Shown: positions 1 to 8,544 of the stretch, in pieces
Layout: the number at the start of each line of letters is the position of its first letter
Position numbering within the stretch: position 1 is the stretch's first letter
Assembly: GCA_014238425.1 (NCBI GenBank)
Contig: JABABD010000009.1
Location: 186,001 to 250,000 of the forward strand
Source: Flavobacteriaceae bacterium
Lineage (GTDB): Bacteria > Bacteroidota > Bacteroidia > Flavobacteriales > Flavobacteriaceae
DNA length: 64,000 bases
Reading direction: 5' to 3'
The notes under the pieces: model-generated
The model's database searches: none
What the model saw: only the letters and a program-made list of their open reading frames with translations
What the model was told of the DNA's origin: nothing
Position numbers and translations under genes: made by a program

Positions 1-1081
1 TAACAGGCCTTATCTTGATTTTGTTGCTGGTATATCTGCCTGTAGTTTAGGGCATCGACATCCAAAAATTGTAGACGCCATAAAAAATCAATTAGATAAG
101 TATCTACATGTTATGGTATATGGCGAATATGTGCAAAAGCCGGCCGTAGCGCTTTGCGAATTATTGGCAAAGCATCTTCCTAATCCTTTACAAACAACCT
201 ATCTTACTGCCTCTGGCACAGAAGCTATCGAAGGCGCTCTTAAATTAGCAAGACGCTATACTGGTAGAAGTGAAATTATCGCTGCCAATCACGCCTATCA
301 TGGCAATACAATGGGAGCTTTGAGTGTCATGGGTTACGAAGAACGTAAACAGCCTTTTAGGCCTTTAATTTCAGATATAAGATTCATTGAATTTAATAAT
401 AACAGTCATTTAGAGCATATTACTAGTAAAACAGCTGCCGTACTTCTAGAAACAATTCAAGGCGGTGCAGGTTTTATAGAGCCAAAAAACGACTACCTTT
501 TAAAAGTGCAGAAACGCTGTAACGCTATTGGAGCGCTATTAATTCTAGATGAGATACAACCTGGTATTGGTCGCACGGGAAAACTTTTTGGTTTCGAAAA
601 TTACAACTGCATTCCTGACATTGTTGTCACTGGTAAAGGACTTGGAGGTGGATTACCAATAGGTGCTTTTACAGCATCCAAAGAGATGATGGATTCGCTC
701 AAGGACAATCCCAAATTAGGTCACATCACAACTTTTGGCGGTCATCCTGTTATTGCTGCTGCAGCGCTAGCAACATTAAAAGAAATAACCGAATCTAATC
801 TTATAGCCGAAACATTAAGGAAAGAACAGCTCATCAGGAAACATCTTCAACATTCAGCCATAACTGAAATTAGAGGCAAAGGATTAATGCTTGCGGCACT
901 GACAGATTCAGCCAAACTAACTAATAAGGTCATATTAGAATGTCAAGAGAAAGGCCTTATTCTGTTTTGGTTATTGTTTGAACCCAGAGCCATACGAATT
1001 ACACCGCCACTTACCATTTCAGATTCAGAAATTATTAAAGGGTGTAATATTCTAAAAGATGTTTTAACGAAACTAAATTAA
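1..1081 (+). CDS. Class-III PLP-dependent aminotransferase (5' end cut by window)
   Basis: The frame is open from base 2, so the N-terminus lies outside the window; the first ATG at 113 is internal. The visible part reads through the class-III aminotransferase core: the early LGHRHP region, the TASGTEAIEGALKLAR phosphate-binding segment, LDEIQPGIGRTG with the Asp that contacts the pyridine nitrogen, and TGKGLGGGLPIGA with the likely Schiff-base lysine. It would transfer an amino group between an amine or amino-acid donor and a 2-oxo acid in the cytoplasm. Ornithine, acetylornithine, GABA and aspartate-family enzymes share these motifs, so the substrate cannot be named. A TPR gene follows on the same strand about 160 bases downstream. 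Confidence 0.93.
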   Translation, partial: NRPYLDFVAGISACSLGHRHPKIVDAIKNQLDKYLHVMVYGEYVQKPAVALCELLAKHLPNPLQTTYLTASGTEAIEGALKLARRYTGRSEIIAANHAYHGNTMGALSVMGYEERKQPFRPLISDIRFIEFNNNSHLEHITSKTAAVLLETIQGGAGFIEPKNDYLLKVQKRCNAIGALLILDEIQPGIGRTGKLFGFENYNCIPDIVVTGKGLGGGLPIGAFTASKEMMDSLKDNPKLGHITTFGGHPVIAAAALATLKEITESNLIAETLRKEQLIRKHLQHSAITEIRGKGLMLAALTDSAKLTNKVILECQEKGLILFWLLFEPRAIRITPPLTISDSEIIKGCNILKDVLTKLN

Positions 1082-1241
1082 AACAAACAACCGTTCAAAC
1101 TCTAACTATTTAATAATCAATAACAAAACGGTCTCGCTCTAGTTTTTTGTTAATTACTTTGTTAAAAACAATTAAAAACTAAACAACTATTCCAAGCCTA
1201 AGAACACTACATTTAATTCCCGAAGACCAACTGTTGTGCCT

Positions 1242-2645
1242 ATGGAGTTTAGTCATGAAGACGATAACGAAAAATTTTCTCTTACTAGATTTGAATCAAT
1301 GTTGAAGACCAATAATGTCTTATTCTTTGATTCGACAGAATTTGAAAATATTATACATCACTATCTCAATACCGGTAAAATAGCTTTGGCAAAAAAGGCT
1401 ATTAAACTAGGTCTGCAACAACATCCAGGAAGTATAAACTTAAAGCTTTTCAAAATTGAGATTTGTGTCTTTGAAGACAAGTTAGATATTGCTGAAACGC
1501 TTCTGGATGAGTTATATCATATCGACCCTTTTAATGAAGAAATCTTTATTCAAAAGGCTAATATCTTCTCAAAAAAAGATCAACATCAAGAAGCTATAGA
1601 TGTTTTATTGCAGGCATTGAACCTAGCCGAAGACTTATCTGATTTGTATTCGTTGATTGGCATGGAATACCTTTTCCTTGATCAATTTGAAGACGCCAAA
1701 GTGTATTTCATGAAGTGTCTAGAGGGAGATAATCAAGATTATTCTGCACTTTACAATGTAATTTATTGCTTCGATTTCTTAGATCAAAATGCCGAAGCCA
1801 TTGATTACTTAAACCTATATCTTGATACAAATCCATACTGTGAAGTTGCCTGGCATCAATTAGGCAAACAATTCTTTGCACTCAAAGAATATGAAAAAGC
1901 TTTATCTTCTTTTGAATTTGCCATTATTTCAGATGATCAATTCATAGGAGCTTATCTTGAAAAAGGAAAAGTCTTGGAAAAACTTGGAAGATACAATGAA
2001 GCCATTGAGCATTATACTATTACAATGACGCTTGAAGAACCTACCTCATTTGCACTTCTTAGAATTGGACATTGCCATGAAAAACTTGGAGCAGAAGATT
2101 TAGCTGTACAATATTACTTTAAGACTGTGCATGAAGATCCACTTTTAGATAAAGGTTGGATTTCTATAACAAATTTCTATAACAAGAAACAAAATTATCA
2201 AAAAGCATTATATTACATTAATAAGGCGATTAATATAGATAGCGAAAATGTCGTCTACTGGAAGTTGTATGCACAAATAAATCAGCGCCTAAAATTCTAT
2301 GAAGAGGCTTCTCATGGCTATAAAAAAACCCTAGAATACGGTAATTTCGAATTAGAAACATGGTTAGCTAGAGCCGATGTGCTTCTAAAAATTGGAGAAT
2401 ATGAAGGTGCTGTAAATAACTTGCTACAAGCGGCAGAATTTTATCCTGAAAACGCAGAGATAGAGTTTAGATTGTCTGGTTTATATTACACTATTAATAA
2501 GAGTCATGAGGGTCAATATCATTTAAAAAATGCACTGAGTCTTGATTCTGAATTTAGAATAATACTAGAAGAGTTATTCCCAAAAATTATTAATAAACCG
2601 TCGGTGAAACAGATATTCTCTGATCATCAAAATGCATCCAACTAA
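1242..2645 (+). CDS. Tetratricopeptide repeat protein
   Basis: About 467 residues made almost entirely of TPR units (for example YNEAIEHYTITMTLEEP and YQKALYYINKAINID), with helix pairs spaced about 34 residues apart from residue ~30 to the end. No signal peptide or membrane segment is visible, so it is probably a cytoplasmic scaffold for protein-protein contacts; the partner is unknown. An in-frame GTG at 1236 lies just before the ATG at 1242; I prefer the ATG because it is the stronger start codon. It sits between an aminotransferase and the two DUF368 genes and could be cotranscribed with them, since the gap to the next gene is 34 bases. Confidence 0.88.
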   Translation: MEFSHEDDNEKFSLTRFESMLKTNNVLFFDSTEFENIIHHYLNTGKIALAKKAIKLGLQQHPGSINLKLFKIEICVFEDKLDIAETLLDELYHIDPFNEEIFIQKANIFSKKDQHQEAIDVLLQALNLAEDLSDLYSLIGMEYLFLDQFEDAKVYFMKCLEGDNQDYSALYNVIYCFDFLDQNAEAIDYLNLYLDTNPYCEVAWHQLGKQFFALKEYEKALSSFEFAIISDDQFIGAYLEKGKVLEKLGRYNEAIEHYTITMTLEEPTSFALLRIGHCHEKLGAEDLAVQYYFKTVHEDPLLDKGWISITNFYNKKQNYQKALYYINKAINIDSENVVYWKLYAQINQRLKFYEEASHGYKKTLEYGNFELETWLARADVLLKIGEYEGAVNNLLQAAEFYPENAEIEFRLSGLYYTINKSHEGQYHLKNALSLDSEFRIILEELFPKIINKPSVKQIFSDHQNASN

Positions 2646-2650
2646 AATTG

Positions 2651-2681
2651 ATACCTTTGAATTTCTTTAAATTCTAGGTAT
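2651..2681 (+). promoter_or_regulatory. Hairpin covering the start codon of the first DUF368 gene
   Basis: ATACCT (2651-2656) pairs with AGGTAT (2676-2681) and GAATTT (2659-2664) pairs with AAATTC (2669-2674), leaving loop CTTT. The outer stem contains the first two bases of the ATG at 2680, so the folded RNA would hide the start. There is no U-tract, so it is not a terminator. Translation control is an inference. Confidence 0.4.
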
Positions 2682-3651
2682 GCAAAGACGGTTTACAGAC
2701 TACATAATAATTACTTTAAAAGGATTAGCTATGGGTGCAGCAGATGTTGTTCCCGGTGTTTCAGGAGGCACTATAGCATTTATCTCTGGCATTTATGAAG
2801 AATTATTAGAAAGCATAGATGGACTACATTTAGGATTTTTCAAAACCTGGAAAACTGAAGGATTCAAAAATGCCTGGCTTTCTATAAATGGTCATTTTCT
2901 TTTAGCACTATTCACGGGCATAGCAATAAGTATTTTTTCACTTGCAAAAGCCATAAAATGGCTTCTTGTAAATGAGCCCATTCTTTTATGGTCTTTCTTT
3001 TTTGGGCTGGTAATCGCTAGTATTTTTTACATTGGAAAACAAATTAAAAATTGGAATTTTCTTGTGATCATGGCCATATTACTCGGTGCAGTCGCATCAT
3101 ATATGATTACCATTGCTGAACCATTTGCTTCGCCAGATAGTAATTTATATTTGTTTTTTTGTGGATTTATAGCCATTATAGCTATGATTTTACCAGGAGT
3201 TTCAGGTGCCTTCATTTTACTTATCCTAGGTGCTTATCAAACAGCTATAGATACTGTAAACAATCTTCTAGAAGGAGTTACCACGTTTAACCTTGAAGTA
3301 TTCAAGGCCGCTTTCATAAAATTCTTGATGCTTGCCTTAGGCGCTATAGTAGGCATAAAAGCGTTCTCAAAGATTCTTAATTGGATGTTCAAAAACTATA
3401 AAAATTTAACTTTAGCCATTCTTACTGGTTTCATGATAGGTTCACTAAATAAAATCTGGCCATGGAAGAAAGTTTTAAGCTGGAGGATAAACTCGCATAA
3501 TGAAGAAATTCCTTTACTCGAAAAAAGCATATCGCCATTTTCCTTTCCAGAAGATCCCCAAATAACATGGGCAATCGGACTTGCAATCTTAGGTTTTTTA
3601 ACTATCTTTTTACTTGAAAGATTAGCAGTTAATCAAAAAGCCAGTGAGTAA
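2680..3651 (+). CDS. DUF368 polyprenyl-phosphate transporter (PopT family), copy 1
   Basis: A 323-residue inner-membrane protein with about eight or nine hydrophobic segments. It carries the DUF368 signature twice as an inverted internal repeat: GLAMGAADVVPGVSGG near residue 15 and MILPGVSGAFILLILGAYQ near residue 170. Members of this family (PopT) have been shown to translocate undecaprenyl phosphate, recycling the lipid carrier used for peptidoglycan and surface glycans. Assigning that role here rests on family membership. The next gene, a second family member, starts at a GTG inside this gene's last codons (8-base overlap), which suggests translational coupling. The start codon is followed by MQRRFTDY and is preceded by a possible hairpin. 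Confidence 0.93.
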   Translation: MQRRFTDYIIITLKGLAMGAADVVPGVSGGTIAFISGIYEELLESIDGLHLGFFKTWKTEGFKNAWLSINGHFLLALFTGIAISIFSLAKAIKWLLVNEPILLWSFFFGLVIASIFYIGKQIKNWNFLVIMAILLGAVASYMITIAEPFASPDSNLYLFFCGFIAIIAMILPGVSGAFILLILGAYQTAIDTVNNLLEGVTTFNLEVFKAAFIKFLMLALGAIVGIKAFSKILNWMFKNYKNLTLAILTGFMIGSLNKIWPWKKVLSWRINSHNEEIPLLEKSISPFSFPEDPQITWAIGLAILGFLTIFLLERLAVNQKASE

Positions 3652-4663
3652 AGAAAGAACCCTTATTGACCGCATTTTTTTAATCTTAAAGGGACTCGCA
3701 ATGGGAGCTGCCAATAAGGTTCCAGGGGTTTCAGGTGGAGTCGTTGCCTTTGTTGGAGGCTTTTATGAAGAATTTATTTTTTCTCTACAAAGTGTTAACG
3801 GAAAAGCATTTAAGCTATTGCTTAATGGTCGTTTCAAGAGTTTTTATCGATACATTAACGGCAGCTTTTTAAGTTTATTAATCTTAGGGATGGTTGTTAG
3901 TTACTTCAGCGTCTCAAAAATTCTGGACTATCTTATCTCTCATTATGAACTGTACGTATGGAGCGTGTTTTTTGGGATGATTATTGGATCTATTTACTAT
4001 ATAAGTAAGGATTTCAAGGTTTGGAACTTACGAATGTATATCGCCCTTTTACTTGGTATTGGAATTGGTATTGGCATAAGTTTCTTAGATCCAGCTAAAG
4101 AGAATGACAATCTTTGGTTTGTCTTTTTTTGTGGTATGATCAGTGTTTCTGGGATGACACTCCCAGGGTTTTCTGGATCTTTTATACTAATTCTTTTAGG
4201 TAATTATGTACTTCTATTAGTGGACTCTGTAAATGCGTTATATGATACATTTTATGAAATACTATCTGGTGATTTTAGTTTCTTTGATAATCCTATTCGA
4301 ATAAGAATGCTCAAAGTTCTAAGTGTATTTACATTTGGATCGTTAACTGGTTTGGTATCCTTATCTCATATTCTTAACTATGTACTAAAGCACTATAAAA
4401 ACACGACACTTTCAGTTCTTACAGGTTTTATAATCGGTTCCTTAGGTATGGTTTGGCCTTGGAAAAAAACCATCTATAAAACTAGCGAGGATGGGACCTT
4501 TTTATTAGATTCTCTTGGAGGAAAAGTAATTGAAAATTACCAGCGTTATATTCCGCAATTAACCACAGATACCTATATAGCGATTGGTTTTATTATTTTA
4601 GGAATTCTTGTTGTGTTGGCACTGGATTGGTACGGAAAGCGAACAAAAAAAGAATATGCGTAG
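3644..4663 (+). CDS. DUF368 polyprenyl-phosphate transporter (PopT family), copy 2
   Basis: A 339-residue polytopic membrane protein homologous to its upstream neighbour across its length: GLAMGAANKVPGVSGG near residue 18 and MTLPGFSGSFILILLGNYV near residue 165. The Asp of the first copy's AADVVPG motif is Asn here, and the second half-motif has PGFSG in place of PGVSG. These changes could alter substrate or ion coupling. The start is a GTG overlapping the preceding stop, and the 3' end overlaps aroE by eight bases. The role as a C55-phosphate flippase is inferred from the family; whether both copies are active is unknown. Confidence 0.92.
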   Translation: MSKERTLIDRIFLILKGLAMGAANKVPGVSGGVVAFVGGFYEEFIFSLQSVNGKAFKLLLNGRFKSFYRYINGSFLSLLILGMVVSYFSVSKILDYLISHYELYVWSVFFGMIIGSIYYISKDFKVWNLRMYIALLLGIGIGIGISFLDPAKENDNLWFVFFCGMISVSGMTLPGFSGSFILILLGNYVLLLVDSVNALYDTFYEILSGDFSFFDNPIRIRMLKVLSVFTFGSLTGLVSLSHILNYVLKHYKNTTLSVLTGFIIGSLGMVWPWKKTIYKTSEDGTFLLDSLGGKVIENYQRYIPQLTTDTYIAIGFIILGILVVLALDWYGKRTKKEYA

Positions 4664-5390
4664 ATTTGGCCTTATTGGAAAGAACATTTCCTATTCATTC
4701 TCTAAAACCTATTTCTCCAAGAAATTCAAGGCAGAAAATATTCAAGATTGTAGTTACGACAATTTTGATTTATCTGACATTTCCGAATTCATATCCGTAA
4801 TAAAGAATACTAAAAATATCAGTGGTCTGAATGTCACTATTCCTTATAAGGAAGAAGTGATTCCTTATCTCGATAAACTTAATAAAAAAGCAAAGACAAT
4901 AGGCGCGATAAATACAATTAAGATTACAAAAAAGGGGAAACTAATTGGCTATAATACGGATTATTACGGTTTTAAAAAAACCATAGAACCCATCTTGAAA
5001 TCACATCATCAAAAAGCTCTCATTCTAGGTACTGGCGGTGCTTCCAAAGCAATTGCTTATGCTCTTGAAAAATTAAATATACAAGTGACTTATGTCTCTA
5101 GAAACCCATCATATCCAAATCAATATAATTACACAGACCTTACAGAAGAGGTCCTTAATGACTACGGCGTAATTGTTAATTGCACACCTTTAGGCACACA
5201 TCCAAATATTTCTGAATATCCCCCTATTCCTTATAAATCACTTACAAAAAACCATCTTTTATTTGATTTGATATACAATCCTGATGAAACAGAATTCTTG
5301 AAAAAAGGACGAAAACAAGGCGCTACTATTTGCAACGGTCTTCAGATGCTTCACTTACAAGCAGAAAAAGCTTGGGATATATGGAATTAA
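4656..5390 (+). CDS. aroE: Shikimate dehydrogenase
   Basis: NADP-dependent reduction of 3-dehydroshikimate to shikimate, step four of the chorismate pathway. At 244 residues it is slightly short for the family. The shikimate-binding SYSFS near residue 12, NVTIPYK with the catalytic Lys near residue 65, NTD near residue 88, the dinucleotide motif GTGGASKA near residue 117 and a C-terminal GLQMLHLQAEKAW are all present. The frame extends upstream, but the ATG at 4656 gives the family start MRRFGLIG and leaves an eight-base overlap with the DUF368 stop. The overlap points to cotranscription with the transporters. Confidence 0.95.
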   Translation: MRRFGLIGKNISYSFSKTYFSKKFKAENIQDCSYDNFDLSDISEFISVIKNTKNISGLNVTIPYKEEVIPYLDKLNKKAKTIGAINTIKITKKGKLIGYNTDYYGFKKTIEPILKSHHQKALILGTGGASKAIAYALEKLNIQVTYVSRNPSYPNQYNYTDLTEEVLNDYGVIVNCTPLGTHPNISEYPPIPYKSLTKNHLLFDLIYNPDETEFLKKGRKQGATICNGLQMLHLQAEKAWDIWN

Positions 5391-5490
5391 GTATTTAACA
5401 GCTCGCAAAATCTTAAAAACGTCATGATCCTTTTTATTTGCAACAGTAGTTAGTATCTTTATAAGGTAGTTGAACAAATTCATTTAAGCA

Positions 5491-7419
5491 ATGACTGAGA
5501 AAGATAACCTGCAAGAAGCAGATGGACACAAAGAAAATGTAATTCCTGAAATTGAAATTCCTCAGGAAGAATCGCAAAAAACTAACATAGAGCACCCTGA
5601 AGTTAAAGCAACTGAAGAAGGAGAAGGTGATATCGTTGATGAAATTGAAGAATCTAATGCCGAAGAAAGCGAAGATGAAGGTGTTAAAGATAGGCACGAT
5701 ATTGAATTGAAGGATTATCACGCCATGTCAATGGAAGATATCGTGAGTGAATTCAATAGACTTGTAAAATATGAAAAAGTACAAGCTTTAAAAGCTCATG
5801 CCGACAGTATCAAAAAAGAGTTCAGTGCAAAATTCAATCATTTTTTAGAAGAAAAAAAAGAAGAATTCGTAAATGATGGCGGCAACAAAATTGATTTTTA
5901 CTTTTCAAGTCCATTAAAAAAACGCTTCAACGATATCTACAAGGAGTATCGAGAAAAAAGAACTGCACATTATAAGAACATTGAACAGAATCTCAAGGAA
6001 AACCTTAAGAATAGACTTGCAATTATTGATGAAATAAAGGGATTACTTAATGTTGAGGAGAGTATCAATTCTACATACAAACATTTTAAAGAACTCCAAG
6101 AAAGTTGGAAAAAAGCAGGAGCTATTCCAAGAAACGATTATCGCGATGTATGGAATAATTATCACCATCATGTTGAGAATTTTTATGACTTCTTACATTT
6201 AAACCGTGATTTACGTGATTTAGATTTTAAACACAATCTAGAGCAAAAAATCAAAATCATAGAACAAGCTGAAGAACTTGCAAAAGAGGACAATAGTAAC
6301 AGAGCTTTTCGCGAATTACAAGTATTACATAAAATGTGGAAAGAAGAGCTTGGTCCTGTCGCAAAAGAGCACAGAGATAACATCTGGGAACGCTTTAGTG
6401 CTGCCACTAAAGCCATACACGAAAAAAGACAATACTATTTTGCTCATTTAGATGAAATATATGAGCAAAATCTAATCAAGAAAAATGAAATAATTGAAAA
6501 AATAGATTTGGTTTCGGCAGATGATTCTAATAATCATAGTGCTTGGCAAAAGAAAATAAAAATGATAGAAACGCTTCGTGAAGAGTTTTTTCAGACAGGA
6601 AAAGTGCCAGTTAAAGTCAATGAAGCTACATGGAAAAAATTTAAAGAATCTGTTAGGAGTTTCAACAGAAACAAAAATAACTTTTATAAAAATTTAAAAA
6701 AGGATCAATACGAAAACCTTCAAAAAAAGCTTGACCTCATTAAAATTGCTGAAGAAAACAAAGATAATTCAGATTTCAAGGTAGTAACGCCATTAATGAA
6801 AAAAATCCAAAGTGAATGGAAATCTATTGGTCATGTCCCAAGAAAAGACAGTGATAAAATTTGGAAACAGTTCAAAAGTGCGTGTAATCATTATTTTGAT
6901 AAGTTCCATGCAGAAAGAAAGGCCGAAAACAAAGAAGAAGAAGAAGCTCTAGAAAAGAAAAATGCTATTCTAGAAAAAATAAAAAACATTACACTATCTG
7001 GCAAACAAGATAAAGACATTACACTTATAAAATCTCATGTTGAAGCATGGAAACAATTGGGACGTGTACCCAACCACAAACGTTTTGTCGAAGGTAAATT
7101 CAACAAAGCTGTTGAGGCTGCTTATGGTAAGTTAGACATGGATAAGAATGACATTGAGCTGATAAAGTTTGATAATAAATTAGAAACCCTTTCTAATCAC
7201 GAGAACTCTAGGCATTTAGACAACGAGCGTTCTTTTATAAGGAAAAAAATTGATGACGTTAAATCAGAAATCAATCAACTAGAGAACAATCTACAATTCT
7301 TCTCTAACGTAAAAGATGATAATCCACTTGTAAAAGAGGTATATCAAAACATAAATAGACATAAAGATAATCTCCAACTATGGAAGGATAAGCTTAAGAA
7401 AATAAAAGCTCACTACTAA
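5491..7419 (+). CDS. DUF349 repeat protein
   Basis: A 642-residue, highly charged protein. An acidic, probably disordered N-terminus (residues 1-70, rich in Glu) is followed by at least five DUF349 repeats of about 75 residues, each with a W..FK.....F pattern such as WKKFKESVRSFNRNKNNF and WKQFKSACNHYFDKFHAE. The predicted structure is helical and coiled-coil. No signal peptide is seen. The function of the family is not established in Bacteroidota, so I do not assign one. A candidate -7 box TATCTTTA lies at 5454-5461, about 30 bases ahead of the ATG. Confidence 0.9.
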   Translation: MTEKDNLQEADGHKENVIPEIEIPQEESQKTNIEHPEVKATEEGEGDIVDEIEESNAEESEDEGVKDRHDIELKDYHAMSMEDIVSEFNRLVKYEKVQALKAHADSIKKEFSAKFNHFLEEKKEEFVNDGGNKIDFYFSSPLKKRFNDIYKEYREKRTAHYKNIEQNLKENLKNRLAIIDEIKGLLNVEESINSTYKHFKELQESWKKAGAIPRNDYRDVWNNYHHHVENFYDFLHLNRDLRDLDFKHNLEQKIKIIEQAEELAKEDNSNRAFRELQVLHKMWKEELGPVAKEHRDNIWERFSAATKAIHEKRQYYFAHLDEIYEQNLIKKNEIIEKIDLVSADDSNNHSAWQKKIKMIETLREEFFQTGKVPVKVNEATWKKFKESVRSFNRNKNNFYKNLKKDQYENLQKKLDLIKIAEENKDNSDFKVVTPLMKKIQSEWKSIGHVPRKDSDKIWKQFKSACNHYFDKFHAERKAENKEEEEALEKKNAILEKIKNITLSGKQDKDITLIKSHVEAWKQLGRVPNHKRFVEGKFNKAVEAAYGKLDMDKNDIELIKFDNKLETLSNHENSRHLDNERSFIRKKIDDVKSEINQLENNLQFFSNVKDDNPLVKEVYQNINRHKDNLQLWKDKLKKIKAHY

Positions 7420-7426
7420 ACATATC

Positions 7427-7508
7427 AAACCCTACTTACAAGAAAAAAAAAGAATAATAGTTTTGTATGCTTATGAATATGTAACTACCTCTCTTGTAAG
7501 TAGGGTTT
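7427..7508. repeat. 16-bp perfect inverted repeat with 50-base spacer
   Basis: AAACCCTACTTACAAG at 7427-7442 is the exact reverse complement of 7493-7508. The spacer is A-rich and contains a five-codon reading frame ATGCTTATGAATATGTAA at 7467-7484. The right arm can pair instead with 7511-7516, so two folds exclude each other. Confidence 0.75.
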
Positions 7509-7542
7509 TGACCCTAACTAAACTAACTAAAACTGCTTAAAA

Positions 7543-7570
7543 CTTAATCAGAAACCTACCCCTGATTAAG
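7543..7570. other. Nine-bp hairpin CTTAATCAG / CTGATTAAG
   Basis: The arms at 7543-7551 and 7562-7570 are perfectly complementary around a ten-base loop AAACCTACCC. No U-run follows, so a terminator role is weak. It could be part of a structured RNA or a protein-binding site. Confidence 0.6.
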
Positions 7571-7674
7571 AGTCCCTTTATTAACTGAGTGCATTTAATA
7601 AAAGTGTCTATTAAACTGCATTCATATTATATACGTTTAATCCTACAAGTTTGGATTTCAGAATAATAAAAAAA

Positions 7675-8448
7675 TTAAACTTTTTTTGCCTCTTCCCAAA
7701 AAACGTCCATTTCTTCTAAGGTCATATCCTTTAACAACTTTCCTAATTGTTTGGCTTTACTCTCTAGATACTGAAACCGTTTGGTGAATTTTTTATTAGT
7801 TCTTTCTAGAGCATTTTCAGGGTTAATATTTAAAAATCTAGCATAATTTATCATTGAAAAAAGAACATCACCAAACTCATTCTCCATAGCTTCCTTGTCC
7901 TTTTTTCTCACTTCTTCGTGAAATTCACCTAACTCCTCTTGTATTTTTTCCCAAACTTGGTCGGGTTCCTCCCAATCAAAGCCAACGCCAGCAACTTTAT
8001 CCTGGATTCTATTTGCCTTTACTAAAGCAGGCAAACTTTTAGGTACACCTTCTAAAACACTAAGCTTACCTTCTTTTAGTTTTAAGTTTTCCCAATTACG
8101 CTTTACTTCTTCTTCATCTTGCACTTTTACATCGCCATAAATATGAGGATGCCGTGATATGAGCTTATCACAAATACCATGTGCTACATCTGCTATATCA
8201 AAATCTCCTGTTTCACTACCAATTTTAGCATAAAAAACTATGTGCAGTAATACATCTCCTAATTCTCTTTTTATCTCCTGAAGATCTTTATCTAGAATAG
8301 CATCACCTAGCTCGTAGGTTTCTTCTATTGTTAAATGTCTCAAAGATTCAAAGGTTTGTTTTTTATCCCATGGACATTGTGCTCTAAGCTCATCCATGAT
8401 AGTTAATAAACGATCAAATGCTTTTAACTGGTCTTTTCTAGTATTCAT
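7675..8448 (-). CDS. mazG: Nucleoside triphosphate pyrophosphohydrolase MazG
   Basis: Hydrolyses (d)NTPs to the monophosphate plus pyrophosphate and cleans non-canonical nucleotides. At 257 residues it has the two-domain MazG architecture. The N-terminal domain has CPWDKKQTFESL and the metal-binding EETYELGDAI followed by ELGDVLLHIVFYA. The C-terminal copy has EELGEFHEEV and EFGDVLFSMINYA. The frame continues 25 codons upstream, but the ATG at 8448 gives the normal start MNTRKDQLKAFDRL. The gene is divergent from the CBM9-like lipoprotein gene, with about 96 bases between them. Confidence 0.95.
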   Translation of the reverse strand: MNTRKDQLKAFDRLLTIMDELRAQCPWDKKQTFESLRHLTIEETYELGDAILDKDLQEIKRELGDVLLHIVFYAKIGSETGDFDIADVAHGICDKLISRHPHIYGDVKVQDEEEVKRNWENLKLKEGKLSVLEGVPKSLPALVKANRIQDKVAGVGFDWEEPDQVWEKIQEELGEFHEEVRKKDKEAMENEFGDVLFSMINYARFLNINPENALERTNKKFTKRFQYLESKAKQLGKLLKDMTLEEMDVFWEEAKKV

Positions 8449-8544
8449 ATGAGTCTTAATGTTGAATGCAAAAGTACGTTTTATACAATCACTTAAAGAA
8501 CACAATAGGTGATTGGTTTTCAATATTATTTCTATTTTTAGAAT

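Larger units (their letters stand above)
7420..7674. other. Structured non-coding interval between DUF349 and mazG
   Basis: No credible gene is seen. It holds a 16-bp perfect inverted repeat with a 50-base loop, a TAGGGT/ACCCTA hairpin (7501-7516) overlapping the right arm of that repeat, a 9-bp hairpin at 7543-7570 and a weaker stem (TGCATTTAAT ... ATTAAACTGCA, about 7591-7618). It separates two convergent genes, so part of it may act as a terminator, but none of the stems has a clear U-tract. A structured RNA is possible. Confidence 0.5.

Noticed and set aside
3027..3215. Minus-strand 62-codon frame inside the first DUF368 gene
   Set aside because: A shadow of a clearly coding membrane-protein frame; no start context or conserved domain.
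7427..7508. A miniature inverted-repeat transposable element
   Set aside because: The inverted arms enclose only 50 bases, no target-site duplication is visible next to them and no second copy occurs in the window.
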